A stretch of 32,698 nucleotides of DNA from Deltaproteobacteria bacterium (GTDB lineage: Bacteria > Desulfobacterota > Syntrophia > Syntrophales > UBA5619): NCBI GenBank assembly GCA_026388365.1, contig JAPLJW010000276.1, forward strand, positions 1-32,698, written 5' to 3'. Shown piece by piece: positions 10,257 through 18,378 of this stretch. Position numbers and translations under genes: made by a program. The notes below the pieces were generated by a model. It made no database searches. It worked only from the letters and a program-made list of their open reading frames with translations, and was not told where the DNA came from. Each line of letters starts with the position of its first letter. Within the stretch, counting starts at the first letter, position 1.

Positions 10257-10351
10257 CAGGGCCCCGCTCGAGACTGAATCGTTACGGCCCCGCCTAATCC
10301 CGAATCCCTCCCCGGGGCGACGTTTTTTCAGGGGGGAGGCCCGTCGAGGCT

Positions 10352-10810
10352 TTATTCGCGGCGCTTGCCGGTCATGTTCTCGATGTCGATCCGGATGACC
10401 GCCGTTCTGGCGAGGGTCTCGTCCGGATAGGAAAAGGGGCCTTCTGCGCCGTAATGCTCCATGATCCGGTCGATGGCAGATTTTTTTTCGGCAGGGTCAT
10501 CCACAAAGAAGGCCCGGCCAAAGCCGATGACGCTCTCGTAGCGTGCGCCCCATCCGCACGACTCCGGTCCCTGCTTGATTTCCCGCAGCAGGTCCATCTC
10601 GAAGCAGACCCTGTTGTTCTTCCGGAGGATGTCGAGCTTCCGTCCTTCCGTTGCGCAGTGGAGGTAGAGGCAGTTTTGACCGAGGCCGAAGTTCATCGGC
10701 ACGACGTAGGGCATCCCGTCGTCGGAAAGCCCGATCCGGCAGACAAGCGCCCCCTCCAGGATCGCCCGGATCGCCCCCTTGTCTTTGATCTCCCGATTTG
10801 CATTCCGCAT
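10352..10810 (-). CDS. Pyridoxamine 5'-phosphate oxidase-fold flavoprotein, NimA-like
   Basis: The 152-residue protein starts at ATG 10810, which follows AAAGGAGGG; earlier in-frame starts lack a ribosome site. Segments typical of the split-barrel FMN-binding family are present: LVCRIGLSDDGMPYVVPMNF, CLYLHCATEGRKLDIL, and VCFEMDL followed by SVIGFGRAFFVDDPAEK. Small relatives, often annotated NimA or general stress proteins, bind FMN as dimers; NimA proteins reduce nitroimidazoles, but most have no known substrate. It lies 99 bases downstream of the TrpF-like gene on the same strand. Biochemical role unknown. Confidence 0.8.
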   Translation of the reverse strand: MRNANREIKDKGAIRAILEGALVCRIGLSDDGMPYVVPMNFGLGQNCLYLHCATEGRKLDILRKNNRVCFEMDLLREIKQGPESCGWGARYESVIGFGRAFFVDDPAEKKSAIDRIMEHYGAEGPFSYPDETLARTAVIRIDIENMTGKRRE

Positions 10811-10909
10811 CGTTCCCTCCTTTCTTATCAGAGTTTGACGGCATCGGAAAAGTCGATTTTGGCCTCTTTCTGTCATTCCCACACTCACCCTTTGCCGCCG
10901 CCGAAACAT

Positions 10910-11695
10910 TCAGAACGTTTCTTCCGCCCGGCGGACCTCGTCCAGGAGACGGCGGATGCGGTCGAAGTCCTTCCGGAAGCGGATGGGCCGTCCCCGAGGG
11001 TCTCGGGCGTTGGTTTGCGTGCAACTGTCGATTCCCGCGGGCTTCACGCGGCCGATGGCATCGAAAACGTTCTCCGGGGAAATCCCCCCGGCGAGGATCA
11101 CGGGAATGCGGCTCGCCCCAACGAGCGCGGCGGCCAGATCCCAGTCGCAGACCTCGCCGGTGATGCCGACGTATCCCGCCACGGGCTGGTCGTCGTTTTG
11201 TTTTTTATATCCGCGGAGGGTGTCCGTCATGAAGCCGTCGGTGTGAGGCTCCAGCGTGCGTGCGATCTCGATGAGGGTCTCCCGGACGGGGGCGGAATCG
11301 GTCAGCTCCGGCTCAGGGATCGGGATGGAGCGGGTGATCCCGAGCGGGGGGAACTCCTTCTTCACCCGTTGCTGAATCTGGATGAACTCCGCACAGAGGG
11401 TTTCACGCCTCTCATGGTCATGGGGTGCCAACGGGATCAGTTCGCAGAAATGGACAAAATCGGGTTGATAATAGTCCAGCGCGCGGAGGATGTCGTCCTC
11501 CCGCCTCAGCAGCGGGATCAGGCTGCTCTTCGCCCCCGATCCGCGGACCAGCCGCACGACGTCCCGCACGTCGGGAACCTTCCACGCCTCCGGTGAAAGG
11601 ATCACGCTGCCGATGCGATCCACCCCCAGCCCGACCAGCCGTTCCGCCTCTCGGGGTTCCTGGATTTCGTAAAGCTGTACAATGATCCGTTTCAT
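10910..11695 (-). CDS. TrpF-like (phosphoribosylanthranilate isomerase-fold) protein lacking the catalytic Cys
   Basis: This 261-residue protein aligns by eye with TrpF: an N-terminal strand, a central DGFMTDT, GITGEVCDWDLAAAL (TrpF: GGTGKTFDW) and the phosphate-site block VILAGGISPENVFDAI. The catalytic cysteine of TrpF, in KICGI, is replaced: the start reads KRIIVQLYEI. The usual VDVSSGVE near the C-terminus is IDSCTQTN. The general-acid Asp region appears kept. It is also longer than TrpF (about 200-220). It is therefore unlikely to be a normal isomerase and may act on another sugar-phosphate ligand. It follows the second ugp set on the same strand (150 bases downstream of ugpE2), so it could be co-transcribed. 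No symbol is assigned. Confidence 0.7.
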   Translation of the reverse strand: MKRIIVQLYEIQEPREAERLVGLGVDRIGSVILSPEAWKVPDVRDVVRLVRGSGAKSSLIPLLRREDDILRALDYYQPDFVHFCELIPLAPHDHERRETLCAEFIQIQQRVKKEFPPLGITRSIPIPEPELTDSAPVRETLIEIARTLEPHTDGFMTDTLRGYKKQNDDQPVAGYVGITGEVCDWDLAAALVGASRIPVILAGGISPENVFDAIGRVKPAGIDSCTQTNARDPRGRPIRFRKDFDRIRRLLDEVRRAEETF

Positions 11696-11845
11696 CCGTT
11701 TCCACCCGCCGCCGAACGATTCGACTCTCTACCGGTTTTCGAACAAGGGATCAACCCTTTTCCGGATGCTCTTCCCATACCTGCGGAGAAAACAAACCTG
11801 ACCTGAAGGCTGGCTGAGGGCCGCAAACGGATTTTTTAGCCGGAG

Positions 11846-12697
11846 TCACTTCTCCGTTTCGAGCAGGCCGTGGACGAACCAGCGCTGGAGGAAGATCACG
11901 ACCAGCACCGGCGGGAGGAGCGCCATCATTGCGGCCGCCATCACGAGGTTCCATTCAGGAAGCTGCGTCCCCGTGGGAACGGTGGAGGCGATGCCGACGA
12001 CCACGACGCGCATGTTGTCCGAGTTGGTCGCCATCAGCGGCCAGAGGTACTGGTTCCAGCCGTAGATGAACATCACCACGAACAGCGCGGCGATATTGGC
12101 CCCGGAGTTGGGCAGCAGGATCGACCAGAGGAAGCGGAGGGGGCCGGAGCCGTCGATCTTGGCCGCGTCGACGAGCTCGTCGGGAATGGTGATGTAGAAC
12201 TGCCTGAAGAGGAAGGTGGCCGTCGCGGAGGCGATCAGCGGGATCGTGAGCCCCGCGTAGGTGTCAACCCATCCCAGCATGCTGACCACCTGGTAGGTGG
12301 AGATGATCCGGACCGGCACCGGCAGCATCAGCGTGATGAAGATCATCCAGAAGGCGATCTGCTTCCCCCGGAAATCGAAAAAGACGATCGCGAAGGCGGA
12401 GAGAATCGCGATGGAGATCTTTCCCAGGCTGACGACCACGGCCACAACGGCGCTGTTGAAGAGGAGCCGGCCCATGTGGATGCGGTTCCAGACCGTGACG
12501 TAATTTTCCCACAGATGCCCCGAGGGGATGAGGCTCTGGGGAACTTTGACCACCTCGTCCAGACTCTGGGTGCTGATCACGAACCCGTAGTAGAGGGGGA
12601 AGCCGATCAGCAGAATCGAGAAAATCAAGAGCAGATGGATGATCCATTTCCGCCCGTCAAGCGGACCTTTCCGGATTCCGGGAAAAGGCGCGGCCAT
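11846..12697 (-). CDS. ugpE: ABC transporter permease, UgpE paralogue of the second ugp set
   Basis: The 283-residue permease starts at ATG 12697, overlapping the UgpA2 stop by one base (TGATG). A larger apparent frame reaching 13621 is an artefact: its N-terminal half is an out-of-frame reading of the upstream gene. It closely parallels the ugpE at 5649, with [49 protein letters not shown] loop DELVDAAKIDGSGPLRF and [13 protein letters not shown]. It ends HGLLETEK, like the GMTETEK of the first copy. No ATPase gene follows, so it must use one encoded elsewhere, with UgpC (4475-5560) as the obvious candidate. Confidence 0.9.
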   Translation of the reverse strand: MAAPFPGIRKGPLDGRKWIIHLLLIFSILLIGFPLYYGFVISTQSLDEVVKVPQSLIPSGHLWENYVTVWNRIHMGRLLFNSAVVAVVVSLGKISIAILSAFAIVFFDFRGKQIAFWMIFITLMLPVPVRIISTYQVVSMLGWVDTYAGLTIPLIASATATFLFRQFYITIPDELVDAAKIDGSGPLRFLWSILLPNSGANIAALFVVMFIYGWNQYLWPLMATNSDNMRVVVVGIASTVPTGTQLPEWNLVMAAAMMALLPPVLVVIFLQRWFVHGLLETEK

Positions 12698-13578
12698 CAG
12701 TAGGTTACCTTCCTTTCCGTGTACTTGAACTGCAGCACGGTCAGTGTGATGACCAGCGCCATCAGGATCACGGACTGGGCGGCGGAGTAGCCCATCCGGA
12801 GGTTGACGAAGCCGTCCACATAGACCTTGTAAACCATGATCGTGGTCGTATCGCCGGGTCCCCCCTGGGTCACCGCGTGGATGATCCCGAAGGTTTCGAA
12901 GAAGGAGAAGACCATGTTCATCAAAAACAGGAAAAAGGTCACCGGAGACAGGAGGGGAAAGGTGATTGAGCGGAAAAGCGTGAATCCCCCGGCCCCGTCC
13001 ACCCGGGCGGCCTCGATCACCGATTCGGGGATCGTCTGCAATCCGGCGAGAAAAAAGGCGATATTGTAGCCCAGGTGCGCCCAGGCGGCCGCGAAGATCA
13101 CCAGCATCATCGCGACCCATCCCTTCAGCAGCCAGTTGAACTCGTAGGTCGTCATCAGCGAGAGCAGATAGGGCAGCACCCCGTAGCTCGGATGAAAGAT
13201 GAACAGCCAGATGATGCCCGAAACGGGCGGCGCGATCCCGTAGGTCCAGAGGACCGCAGTCCGGTAAAACGGAAGGCCGCGGATCTTCTGGTTGGCCAGG
13301 TTGGCCAGGAAGAGCGACACGATAAGCCCCAGGGTGGTCACCCCCAGTGAGAAGACGAAGGAATGAATGACGCTGCGGCCGTACTCCGGGGCGGTCAGCA
13401 GATCGATGAAATTGTCGAGCCCTACGAAGATCTCCCGGTCTCCGAACGGGGCGACCTTGAAGATGGAGAGGCGCAGGGAGTCGAAGGCCGGCCAGAAAAA
13501 AAAGACGACGACCACGACAATCTGCGGGGCCAGGAGGATATAGGGGAGCCAGCGGTTCTGGAAGATGCTTCTTTTCAT
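12697..13578 (-). CDS. ugpA: ABC transporter permease, UgpA paralogue of the second ugp set
   Basis: The 293-residue polytopic protein is collinear with the first UgpA: start NRWLPYILLAPQIVVVVVFF, GYNIAFFLAGLQTIPES, EAA loop VIEAARVDGAGGFTLF, FFETFGIIHAVTQGGPG and end LQFKYTERKVTY. It forms the channel with the overlapping UgpE2. The ATG at 13578 has a poor Shine-Dalgarno, as in the first cluster. It is 312 bases downstream of the binding-protein gene, across two strong hairpins. The substrate is likely glycerol-3-phosphate or a related phosphodiester, but a shifted specificity is possible. Confidence 0.9.
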   Translation of the reverse strand: MKRSIFQNRWLPYILLAPQIVVVVVFFFWPAFDSLRLSIFKVAPFGDREIFVGLDNFIDLLTAPEYGRSVIHSFVFSLGVTTLGLIVSLFLANLANQKIRGLPFYRTAVLWTYGIAPPVSGIIWLFIFHPSYGVLPYLLSLMTTYEFNWLLKGWVAMMLVIFAAAWAHLGYNIAFFLAGLQTIPESVIEAARVDGAGGFTLFRSITFPLLSPVTFFLFLMNMVFSFFETFGIIHAVTQGGPGDTTTIMVYKVYVDGFVNLRMGYSAAQSVILMALVITLTVLQFKYTERKVTY

Positions 13579-13890
13579 CGGCCCATCTCTGTGGAAATAT
13601 CACCGGGAAACGGGTCTTCACGGGGGAGGATCATTTTCCTTTTCCCCCGTGAAGTTTGCCCGGTGTAATGTCCCCGCCCATGGGGCAGGTCTTCCCGGCA
13701 AAAAGGGGGTCTGCTTTGAATCAGCCCACGCGTGTTTTCCCCGCGGCAAGCCGCGGGGAAAACGAGTAAACAATGGTTTGTTCCCCATAAGGATCGAAGA
13801 TGCTCCGCAGTTTACAGCGGAGCTCTTCAATCGTGTCCTTCATACCCACCTGCGAGCGGGATGAAGGGTGACGCTGCCGGTCTGGGACCG
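13579..13890. repeat. Intergenic region with two perfect hairpins between ugpB2 and ugpA2
   Basis: Hairpin A pairs CTTCACGGGGGA (13616-13627) with its exact complement at 13643-13654. Hairpin B pairs TTTTCCCCGCGGC (13735-13747) with 13750-13762, 13 bp around two bases. No gene is seen in the remaining sequence. Hairpin B is followed by T residues in the minus-strand direction and could act as a partial terminator or mRNA 3' end between the binding protein and its permeases. Confidence 0.85.
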
Positions 13891-15207
13891 TTACTTGTAA
13901 AGCGACGAGAATTCCTTCAGAACCTTGACGCTATTTTTGACGGCGTCGTCGAGACCTTCCTTCGGCTTCTTCTTTCCGGCGACGATGTTTTCCATCTCCG
14001 CCTCGATGCTGTCGCGGATCGCCGCGAAGTTGCCCAGGCGGATTCCCTTGCTGTTGGCGGTGGTCTTTCCGCTCATGATCTGGTTGAAGGCGGTCCACAT
14101 GTCGGGGTTCTTCTGGAAATGGTCGGCTGGGAGGGCCTTGAGCGCCGATTTGCTTATCGGGAGATAACCCGTCTGAGCATGCCACCAGGCCTGCTGTTCG
14201 GGCTTGCCCAGGAATTCGAAGAATTTGGCAACGCCCTTGTATTCCTCGGTTTTATGGCCCTTCATCACCCAGAGGCTGGCGCCGCCGATGATGGAGTTTC
14301 CCTGGGGATAGCCGGCCATGCGCGGCATCCTGCCCGTCCCCCATTCGAATTTGGCCGTCTTCGCGAGCGTCCCCACGAGCGCCGTCGAGGCGAGGCCGAC
14401 GGCCGCCTCCCCGTTGATGATGGGCTGATCTCCCTTGCTCGCCCGGCCCGAGTAGGTGTAGATCCCCTCCTGCTGCCAGCGGGCCAGCATGGTCATCATT
14501 TTTACCCCGAAGGGGCCGTTGATCTTGAGCTGCGAGGCCATCCCCTTGAAGCCGTTCTCCTGATCGGCGAAAGGCTGGTCGTGCCAGGCGTGCGCATTCT
14601 CGACCAGCGTCCAGGAGGGCCATGCGGTCGTGAAGCCGATCTTGGTGGCGCCGGATTTGACGCAGGCCTTGGCGGCCTTTTCGATCTCGTCATAGGTCTT
14701 GGGCGGTACGGACGGATCGAGGCCGGCCTTCTTGAAGATGGTCCGGTTGTAGTAGAGGATCACTGTGGAGGAGTTGAACGGCATGGAGTAGAGGTTTCCG
14801 TCCTTCGAATAGTAGTTGAAGACCACGCTGAGAAAATCCTCCCAGTCGATCGGGATCCCCTGATCCTTCATGAGCTGATACACGGGGTAGATCGCCCCCG
14901 AGGAGAGCATCGTCTGGGTCCCGACCTCGAAGACCTGGATCAGGTGGGGTTGGGTTTTGGCCCGATAGGCGGCAATGGCGGCCGTCAGGGCCTCCGCGTA
15001 GGTCCCCTTGTAGACGGCCTTGACCTCATAGTCGCCCTGGCTGGCGTTGAACTTGGTCACGATATCGTTGACCCGCTCGCCCAGAAACCCGGTATGGGCA
15101 TGCCACCACTGGATCTCCGTCTTCGCCTGGGCCGATGACGGAACAATCAAAACGTAGAAAACAAGGACCATCATGCCGAACAACCCAAAACACATTTTCC
15201 GGTTCAT
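13891..15207 (-). CDS. ugpB: Extracellular solute-binding protein, UgpB paralogue
   Basis: The 438-residue exported protein starts at ATG 15207 after AAAAAGGAGG and has a signal peptide ending SSAQA-KTE. Family blocks match the first UgpB: WWHAHTGFLGERVNDIVTKF, YKGTYAEALTAAIAAYR, VFEVGTQTML, PFNSSTVILYYNR, GGASLWVMKGH, QTGYLPISKSA and KGIRLGNFAAIRDSIEAE. Conservation of FNSS and of the RLGN region suggests a related phosphate-bearing ligand. It opens the second set (B-A-E) and is divergently arranged from the aryl-CoA ligase gene at 15355. I found no convincing promoter pair in the 147-base gap. Confidence 0.9.
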   Translation of the reverse strand: MNRKMCFGLFGMMVLVFYVLIVPSSAQAKTEIQWWHAHTGFLGERVNDIVTKFNASQGDYEVKAVYKGTYAEALTAAIAAYRAKTQPHLIQVFEVGTQTMLSSGAIYPVYQLMKDQGIPIDWEDFLSVVFNYYSKDGNLYSMPFNSSTVILYYNRTIFKKAGLDPSVPPKTYDEIEKAAKACVKSGATKIGFTTAWPSWTLVENAHAWHDQPFADQENGFKGMASQLKINGPFGVKMMTMLARWQQEGIYTYSGRASKGDQPIINGEAAVGLASTALVGTLAKTAKFEWGTGRMPRMAGYPQGNSIIGGASLWVMKGHKTEEYKGVAKFFEFLGKPEQQAWWHAQTGYLPISKSALKALPADHFQKNPDMWTAFNQIMSGKTTANSKGIRLGNFAAIRDSIEAEMENIVAGKKKPKEGLDDAVKNSVKVLKEFSSLYK

Positions 15208-15354
15208 TACGCCACCTCCTTTTTTAGTAATTATGCATCATCTTTCGGCAAAATAAAAGTATTATTTGTCGGTCTCTCGTAAAAGGTGTCCGAATTCGTC
15301 GGGGTTGAATTTGCGTGCCGGATGTGATAGCGGAGGGCCCCGAAAGGAGATGCC

Positions 15355-16644
15355 ATGAACCGAAGTTTTCTGCCCGCATTCAAGACGAAGGAGGACCTGG
15401 CCGCCATCCAACTGGCCGGTCTGAAATGGACTGTCCGCCATGCCTGGGAGGGGTCGCCCTTTTACCGCAAGAGGCTGTCGGAGGCCGGCGTCACACCCGA
15501 TCGGATCCAAAGCCTTGGGGATCTCAAGCGTCTCCCCTTCGTCACCGCCCAGGACCTCCGGGAGCACTACCCCTGGCCGCTCCTATCCGTCCCGATGGCG
15601 CAGATCGTCCGTCTCCACGCCTCCACGGGAACGACGGGAAAACGGAAGGTCCTCGTTTACACGGCCAAGGACATCGACGACTGGGCCGACATGTTCGCCC
15701 GCTGCTACGAGACGGCGGGACTTTCCCGCGAGGACCGGGTCCAGATCTGCGTCGGCTACGGCGTCTGGACGGCGGGCGTGGGATTTCAGCTCGGCTGCGA
15801 GCGGTTCGGGGCGCTCGCGATTCCCGCCGGTCCGGGGAACATCGACCTCCAGCTCCAGTTCCTCGTTGATTTCAAGACCACGGTCCTGTGCTGCACCGCC
15901 TCGATGGCGCTGCTGCTGGCCGAGGAGATCGACAAGCGCGGCCTGCGCGATAAAATCCACGTGAAGAAGGTGATCTTCGGCGCCGAGCGGTCGAGCGACG
16001 CGATGCGCGCCAAGGTGAAGACCCTGACCGGGGCCGGCCACGTCTTCGACATCCCCGGCCTCACGGAGGTCTACGGCCCGGGCACCGGTCTCGACTGCGC
16101 CTTTCACACGGGAATCCATTACTGGGCGGACTACTACATCCTGGAGCTCCTCGACCCGGACACGCTGGAACCGGTCGCCGAGGGCGAGGTGGGCGAGATG
16201 GTTTACACAACGCTCCGGAAGGAGGGCGCCCCGCTCATCCGTTACCGCTCCCGCGACCTGACGCGGGCGATCCCCGGAGAGTGCCCCTGCGGCTCGCCCC
16301 TGCCCCGCCACGACCGGATCGTCGGCCGCTCCGACGATATGTTCATCGTCCGCGGGGTCAACATCTACCCCAGCCACATCGACGAGATCCTCTCCCGCGA
16401 GAAGGGGATCGGGAGCGAATTTCAGATCCACCTCGACCACCACGGGGACGGCAAGGACTATATGGTGCTCAAGGTGGAGCGGGAGGATGGGGAAAGTCCG
16501 GAGGCAGACGCCGCGCTCGCAGCGAAGATCGAGCGCGCGGTCCGGAAGGAGACACTGGTCAGCGGCAAGGTCGAGATCGTCGATTACCAGTCCCTGCCCC
16601 GGACGGAACGCAAGGCGAAGCGCGTCTTCGACCACCGGACGTAG
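15355..16644 (+). CDS. paaK: Phenylacetate-CoA ligase family (aryl-CoA ligase)
   Basis: The 429-residue AMP-forming ligase starts at 15355 after AAAGGAG. PaaK hallmarks are an N-terminal SPFYRKRL, the nucleotide loop ASTGTTGKRK (about residues 89-98), YGPGTGLDC (adenine-site motif), YTTLRKEGAPLIRYRSRDL, and GRSDDMFIVRGVNIYPSHI before the mobile C-terminal domain with RTERKAKRVFD. It converts phenylacetate, indoleacetate or a similar arylacetate plus CoA and ATP to aryl-acetyl-CoA. Homologues often sit beside indolepyruvate:ferredoxin oxidoreductase, as here (iorA starts 1.9 kb downstream). Substrate within the aryl/acyl range cannot be fixed by eye. Confidence 0.9.
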   Translation: MNRSFLPAFKTKEDLAAIQLAGLKWTVRHAWEGSPFYRKRLSEAGVTPDRIQSLGDLKRLPFVTAQDLREHYPWPLLSVPMAQIVRLHASTGTTGKRKVLVYTAKDIDDWADMFARCYETAGLSREDRVQICVGYGVWTAGVGFQLGCERFGALAIPAGPGNIDLQLQFLVDFKTTVLCCTASMALLLAEEIDKRGLRDKIHVKKVIFGAERSSDAMRAKVKTLTGAGHVFDIPGLTEVYGPGTGLDCAFHTGIHYWADYYILELLDPDTLEPVAEGEVGEMVYTTLRKEGAPLIRYRSRDLTRAIPGECPCGSPLPRHDRIVGRSDDMFIVRGVNIYPSHIDEILSREKGIGSEFQIHLDHHGDGKDYMVLKVEREDGESPEADAALAAKIERAVRKETLVSGKVEIVDYQSLPRTERKAKRVFDHRT

Positions 16645-16861
16645 GACGCCGGCGGACCCCTCCGGCGATTTTGGGAAACCCTTTTGTTTCAACAGGCTAT
16701 TTCAGGCCAAAATTATTTCTTGCATCTTGCAATGATCGGTTCTATATGCGCGGCAGGAATGATGGTTCTGAGCCTTAGCCGTTGCGAAGGTACAGGGTGT
16801 CGTGGCCATGTCGCCCGTTCTGACGACCTCTGCCGAACCCATTGCATGGAAAGGAATTTAT

Positions 16862-18154
16862 ATGGAGTGGTATCACCTTTTTAACCCCACAACCGAGAAA
16901 TTCGTTGCGCTGGCCATTCTCACCCTCGCCTTTGCGCTGATCCTCTACCGGAAGATCAACATCACCTACATCTCCCTGGTCGGCGCCGCCCTGCTGATCG
17001 CCACGGGCATCATCGCGCCGGATGCCGCCCTCTGGGACGGCGTGGAATGGAAGGTCCTGACCATCTACTGGGGCTATGGCATGCTCGCCTTCGCCTTCCG
17101 GGAATGCCGGCTCCCGGCCTGGCTGGGTGTTTTGATCCTCAAGCACGTGAAGAAGGAAAAATATGTCCTCCTCCTTCTGTGCACGCTGGCCGCCGTTCTC
17201 TCCTCCTTCATGGCGAACCCCGTCGTCGTCATCATCCTGGCGCCCCTGTTCATCCACATCGCCGAGAAGCTCAAGTCGAACCTGTTCATTTACCTCGTCG
17301 GTCTGGCGATCTCCTCCAACGTCGTCACCACCGTCACGATGGTCGCCGATCCCCCGGCCTTGATTGTCGCCGCCCGAACCGGGATGCAGTTCCTCGATTT
17401 CTATTGGTTCCAGGGGAAGGTCGGCCTGGGGACGATCACCGTCTTCGGCGTCATCGCCGCGATGCTGGTCTTGCTCTACCAGTTCCGGACGATGAACAAC
17501 AGCGTGGAGGGGATCGATGAGGAGGCCGTCGAGATCAAAAGCCATATCCCGATGATCATCTTCATCGTCAGCATCGTTCTCCTGTCGCTCCCTATCATGA
17601 CCGCCGGGATCCCCCTGGTGAACCAGGGCACCGTCGGGTTCCTCGTGGGTGTCGCCTCCCTGATCTACAACTGGAAAAACGCCAAGGAGATGCACGACGA
17701 ATTCGACTGGGCCTCCATTTTCTTCCTCGTCGGGATTTTCGTCATCATTGCCACGGTGGAGAAGGTCGGGCTCCTCAAGGACTTCGCCGACTGGATGGCC
17801 TCAACGGGCCTCAAGAGTCCGACGGCTTACCTGGCCATTTTCATCTGGCTCTCCGTCCTGCTCTCCTCCTTCATCGACAATGTCCCCTACACGGTCCTGA
17901 TGATCCCCGTCTGCACTTATGTGGCCACGAACCTGGGGGTCAATCCCTTTGTCTTCTACTTCGGGATGCTCGTGGGGTGCGGCATCGGCGGCAACATCAC
18001 GCCGGTGGGGGCGACGGCCAACGTCCTGGCCTGCGGGATGCTGGAGAAACGGGGCTACAAGATTGGGCTGGGCAAGTACATGGCGTTGAGCGTGCCGTTT
18101 TCCGTGGCGCCGGTGATCGTCGCCCACATCCTGCTCCAGCTCATCTGGCTCTAA
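16862..18154 (+). CDS. ArsB/NhaD-superfamily (ion transporter) permease
   Basis: The 430-residue protein has 10-12 hydrophobic segments. The start at 16862 (MEWYHLF) has GGAAAGGA about 7 bases upstream and is preferred to 16802, which adds a polar extension. Two repeated halves show family motifs: SSFMANPVVVIILAPLF and VTMVADPPALIVAA in the first, and SSFIDNVPYTVLMIPV and GGNITPVGATANVLA in the second. The family includes arsenite, Na+/H+ and dicarboxylate carriers. Its place between the aryl-CoA ligase and iorA suggests organic-anion transport, possibly an arylacetate, but that is inference. A good terminator follows. Confidence 0.85.
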   Translation: MEWYHLFNPTTEKFVALAILTLAFALILYRKINITYISLVGAALLIATGIIAPDAALWDGVEWKVLTIYWGYGMLAFAFRECRLPAWLGVLILKHVKKEKYVLLLLCTLAAVLSSFMANPVVVIILAPLFIHIAEKLKSNLFIYLVGLAISSNVVTTVTMVADPPALIVAARTGMQFLDFYWFQGKVGLGTITVFGVIAAMLVLLYQFRTMNNSVEGIDEEAVEIKSHIPMIIFIVSIVLLSLPIMTAGIPLVNQGTVGFLVGVASLIYNWKNAKEMHDEFDWASIFFLVGIFVIIATVEKVGLLKDFADWMASTGLKSPTAYLAIFIWLSVLLSSFIDNVPYTVLMIPVCTYVATNLGVNPFVFYFGMLVGCGIGGNITPVGATANVLACGMLEKRGYKIGLGKYMALSVPFSVAPVIVAHILLQLIWL

Positions 18155-18181
18155 ACCGCGGCACGGCGTTTTTCAACCTTC

Positions 18182-18215
18182 GGGGGCCGCGGGTTTTTCC
18201 TGCGGCCCCCTCTTT
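18182..18215 (+). terminator. Rho-independent terminator after the permease gene
   Basis: GGGGGCCGC (18182-18190) pairs with GCGGCCCCC (18202-18210), extended inward by GGG with CCT (one G-U pair). TCTTT follows. It ends the paaK-permease transcript 28 bases after the stop codon. Confidence 0.85.
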
Positions 18216-18231
18216 CATGAACAGGTGTGCC

Positions 18232-18255
18232 GAAAAAAGTGCTGAAAAAAGTGCT
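18232..18255. repeat. Perfect tandem 12-bp repeat at the iorA promoter
   Basis: GAAAAAAGTGCT occurs twice head-to-tail (18232-18243 and 18244-18255). The second copy ends on the first base of the -35 box. It could be a dimeric regulator site or an A-tract UP element. Confidence 0.6.
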
Positions 18256-18283
18256 TGCATTTTGTTTCCGGATTGTGTAGAAG
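18255..18283 (+). promoter_or_regulatory. Promoter of the trp-leader/iorAB transcript
   Basis: TTGCAT (18255-18260) and TAGAAG (18278-18283) are separated by 17 bases. The predicted start site near 18290 lies only about 14 bases before the leader-peptide ATG, the short 5' leader usual for attenuators. Confidence 0.65.
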
Positions 18284-18303
18284 CATTGCCGAAAGGTATT
18301 TTT

Positions 18304-18378
18304 ATGGCAAACGTGAACCGCACGTCGAATCTCTGGTGGTGGCAGAACTCACATAAAGGGAGCGGGGTGCGGGTCTAA
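18304..18378 (+). CDS. trp-type leader peptide (24 aa, three consecutive Trp codons)
   Basis: This small gene starts ATG GCA AAC after a GAAAGG ribosome site and ends TAA at 18376-18378. The peptide begins MANVN and contains NLWWWQN, with TGG TGG TGG at 18334-18342. It resembles Trp leader peptides of other proteobacteria, which have short MAN- starts and WWW runs. Trp is rare, so three in 24 residues followed 31 bases later by a terminator hairpin is a strong attenuation signature. Translation speed across the Trp codons would report charged tRNA-Trp. What is unusual is the downstream target, iorA-iorB instead of trp biosynthesis genes. Confidence 0.9.
   Translation: MANVNRTSNLWWWQNSHKGSGVRV

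Larger units (their letters stand above)
8929..10258 (+). mobile_element. Intact insertion sequence with DDE transposase, about 1.33 kb
   Basis: Terminal inverted repeats are 8932-8953 and 10234-10256: the left reads TTGCCTCATAATAAATGT..., and the right reverse complement matches with one extra base. They flank one transposase gene. A palindromic GGGCCC occurs just outside both ends (8923-8928 and 10259-10264) and could be a 6-bp target duplication. With that reading the element is 8929-10258, although the outermost 2-3 bases then do not pair. The GC content and A-rich codon use of the gene differ from its neighbours. It separates the ugpB promoter from the minus-strand gene at 10352. Confidence 0.85.

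Noticed and set aside
10267..10340. CCTCCCC/GGGGAGG pairing downstream of the PNPOx-fold gene as a terminator
   Set aside because: Seven base pairs with a large loop and no T run in the correct position.
11846..13621. Apparent 591-residue minus-strand protein
   Set aside because: Only the part from 12697 down is a UgpE permease. The N-terminal half reads the ugpA2 gene in the wrong frame.
15208..15354. Promoters for ugpB2 and the paaK-like gene
   Set aside because: Several TAAT-like hexamers occur, but none has a -35 partner at acceptable spacing, and no sigma-54 GG-N10-GC pattern was found.
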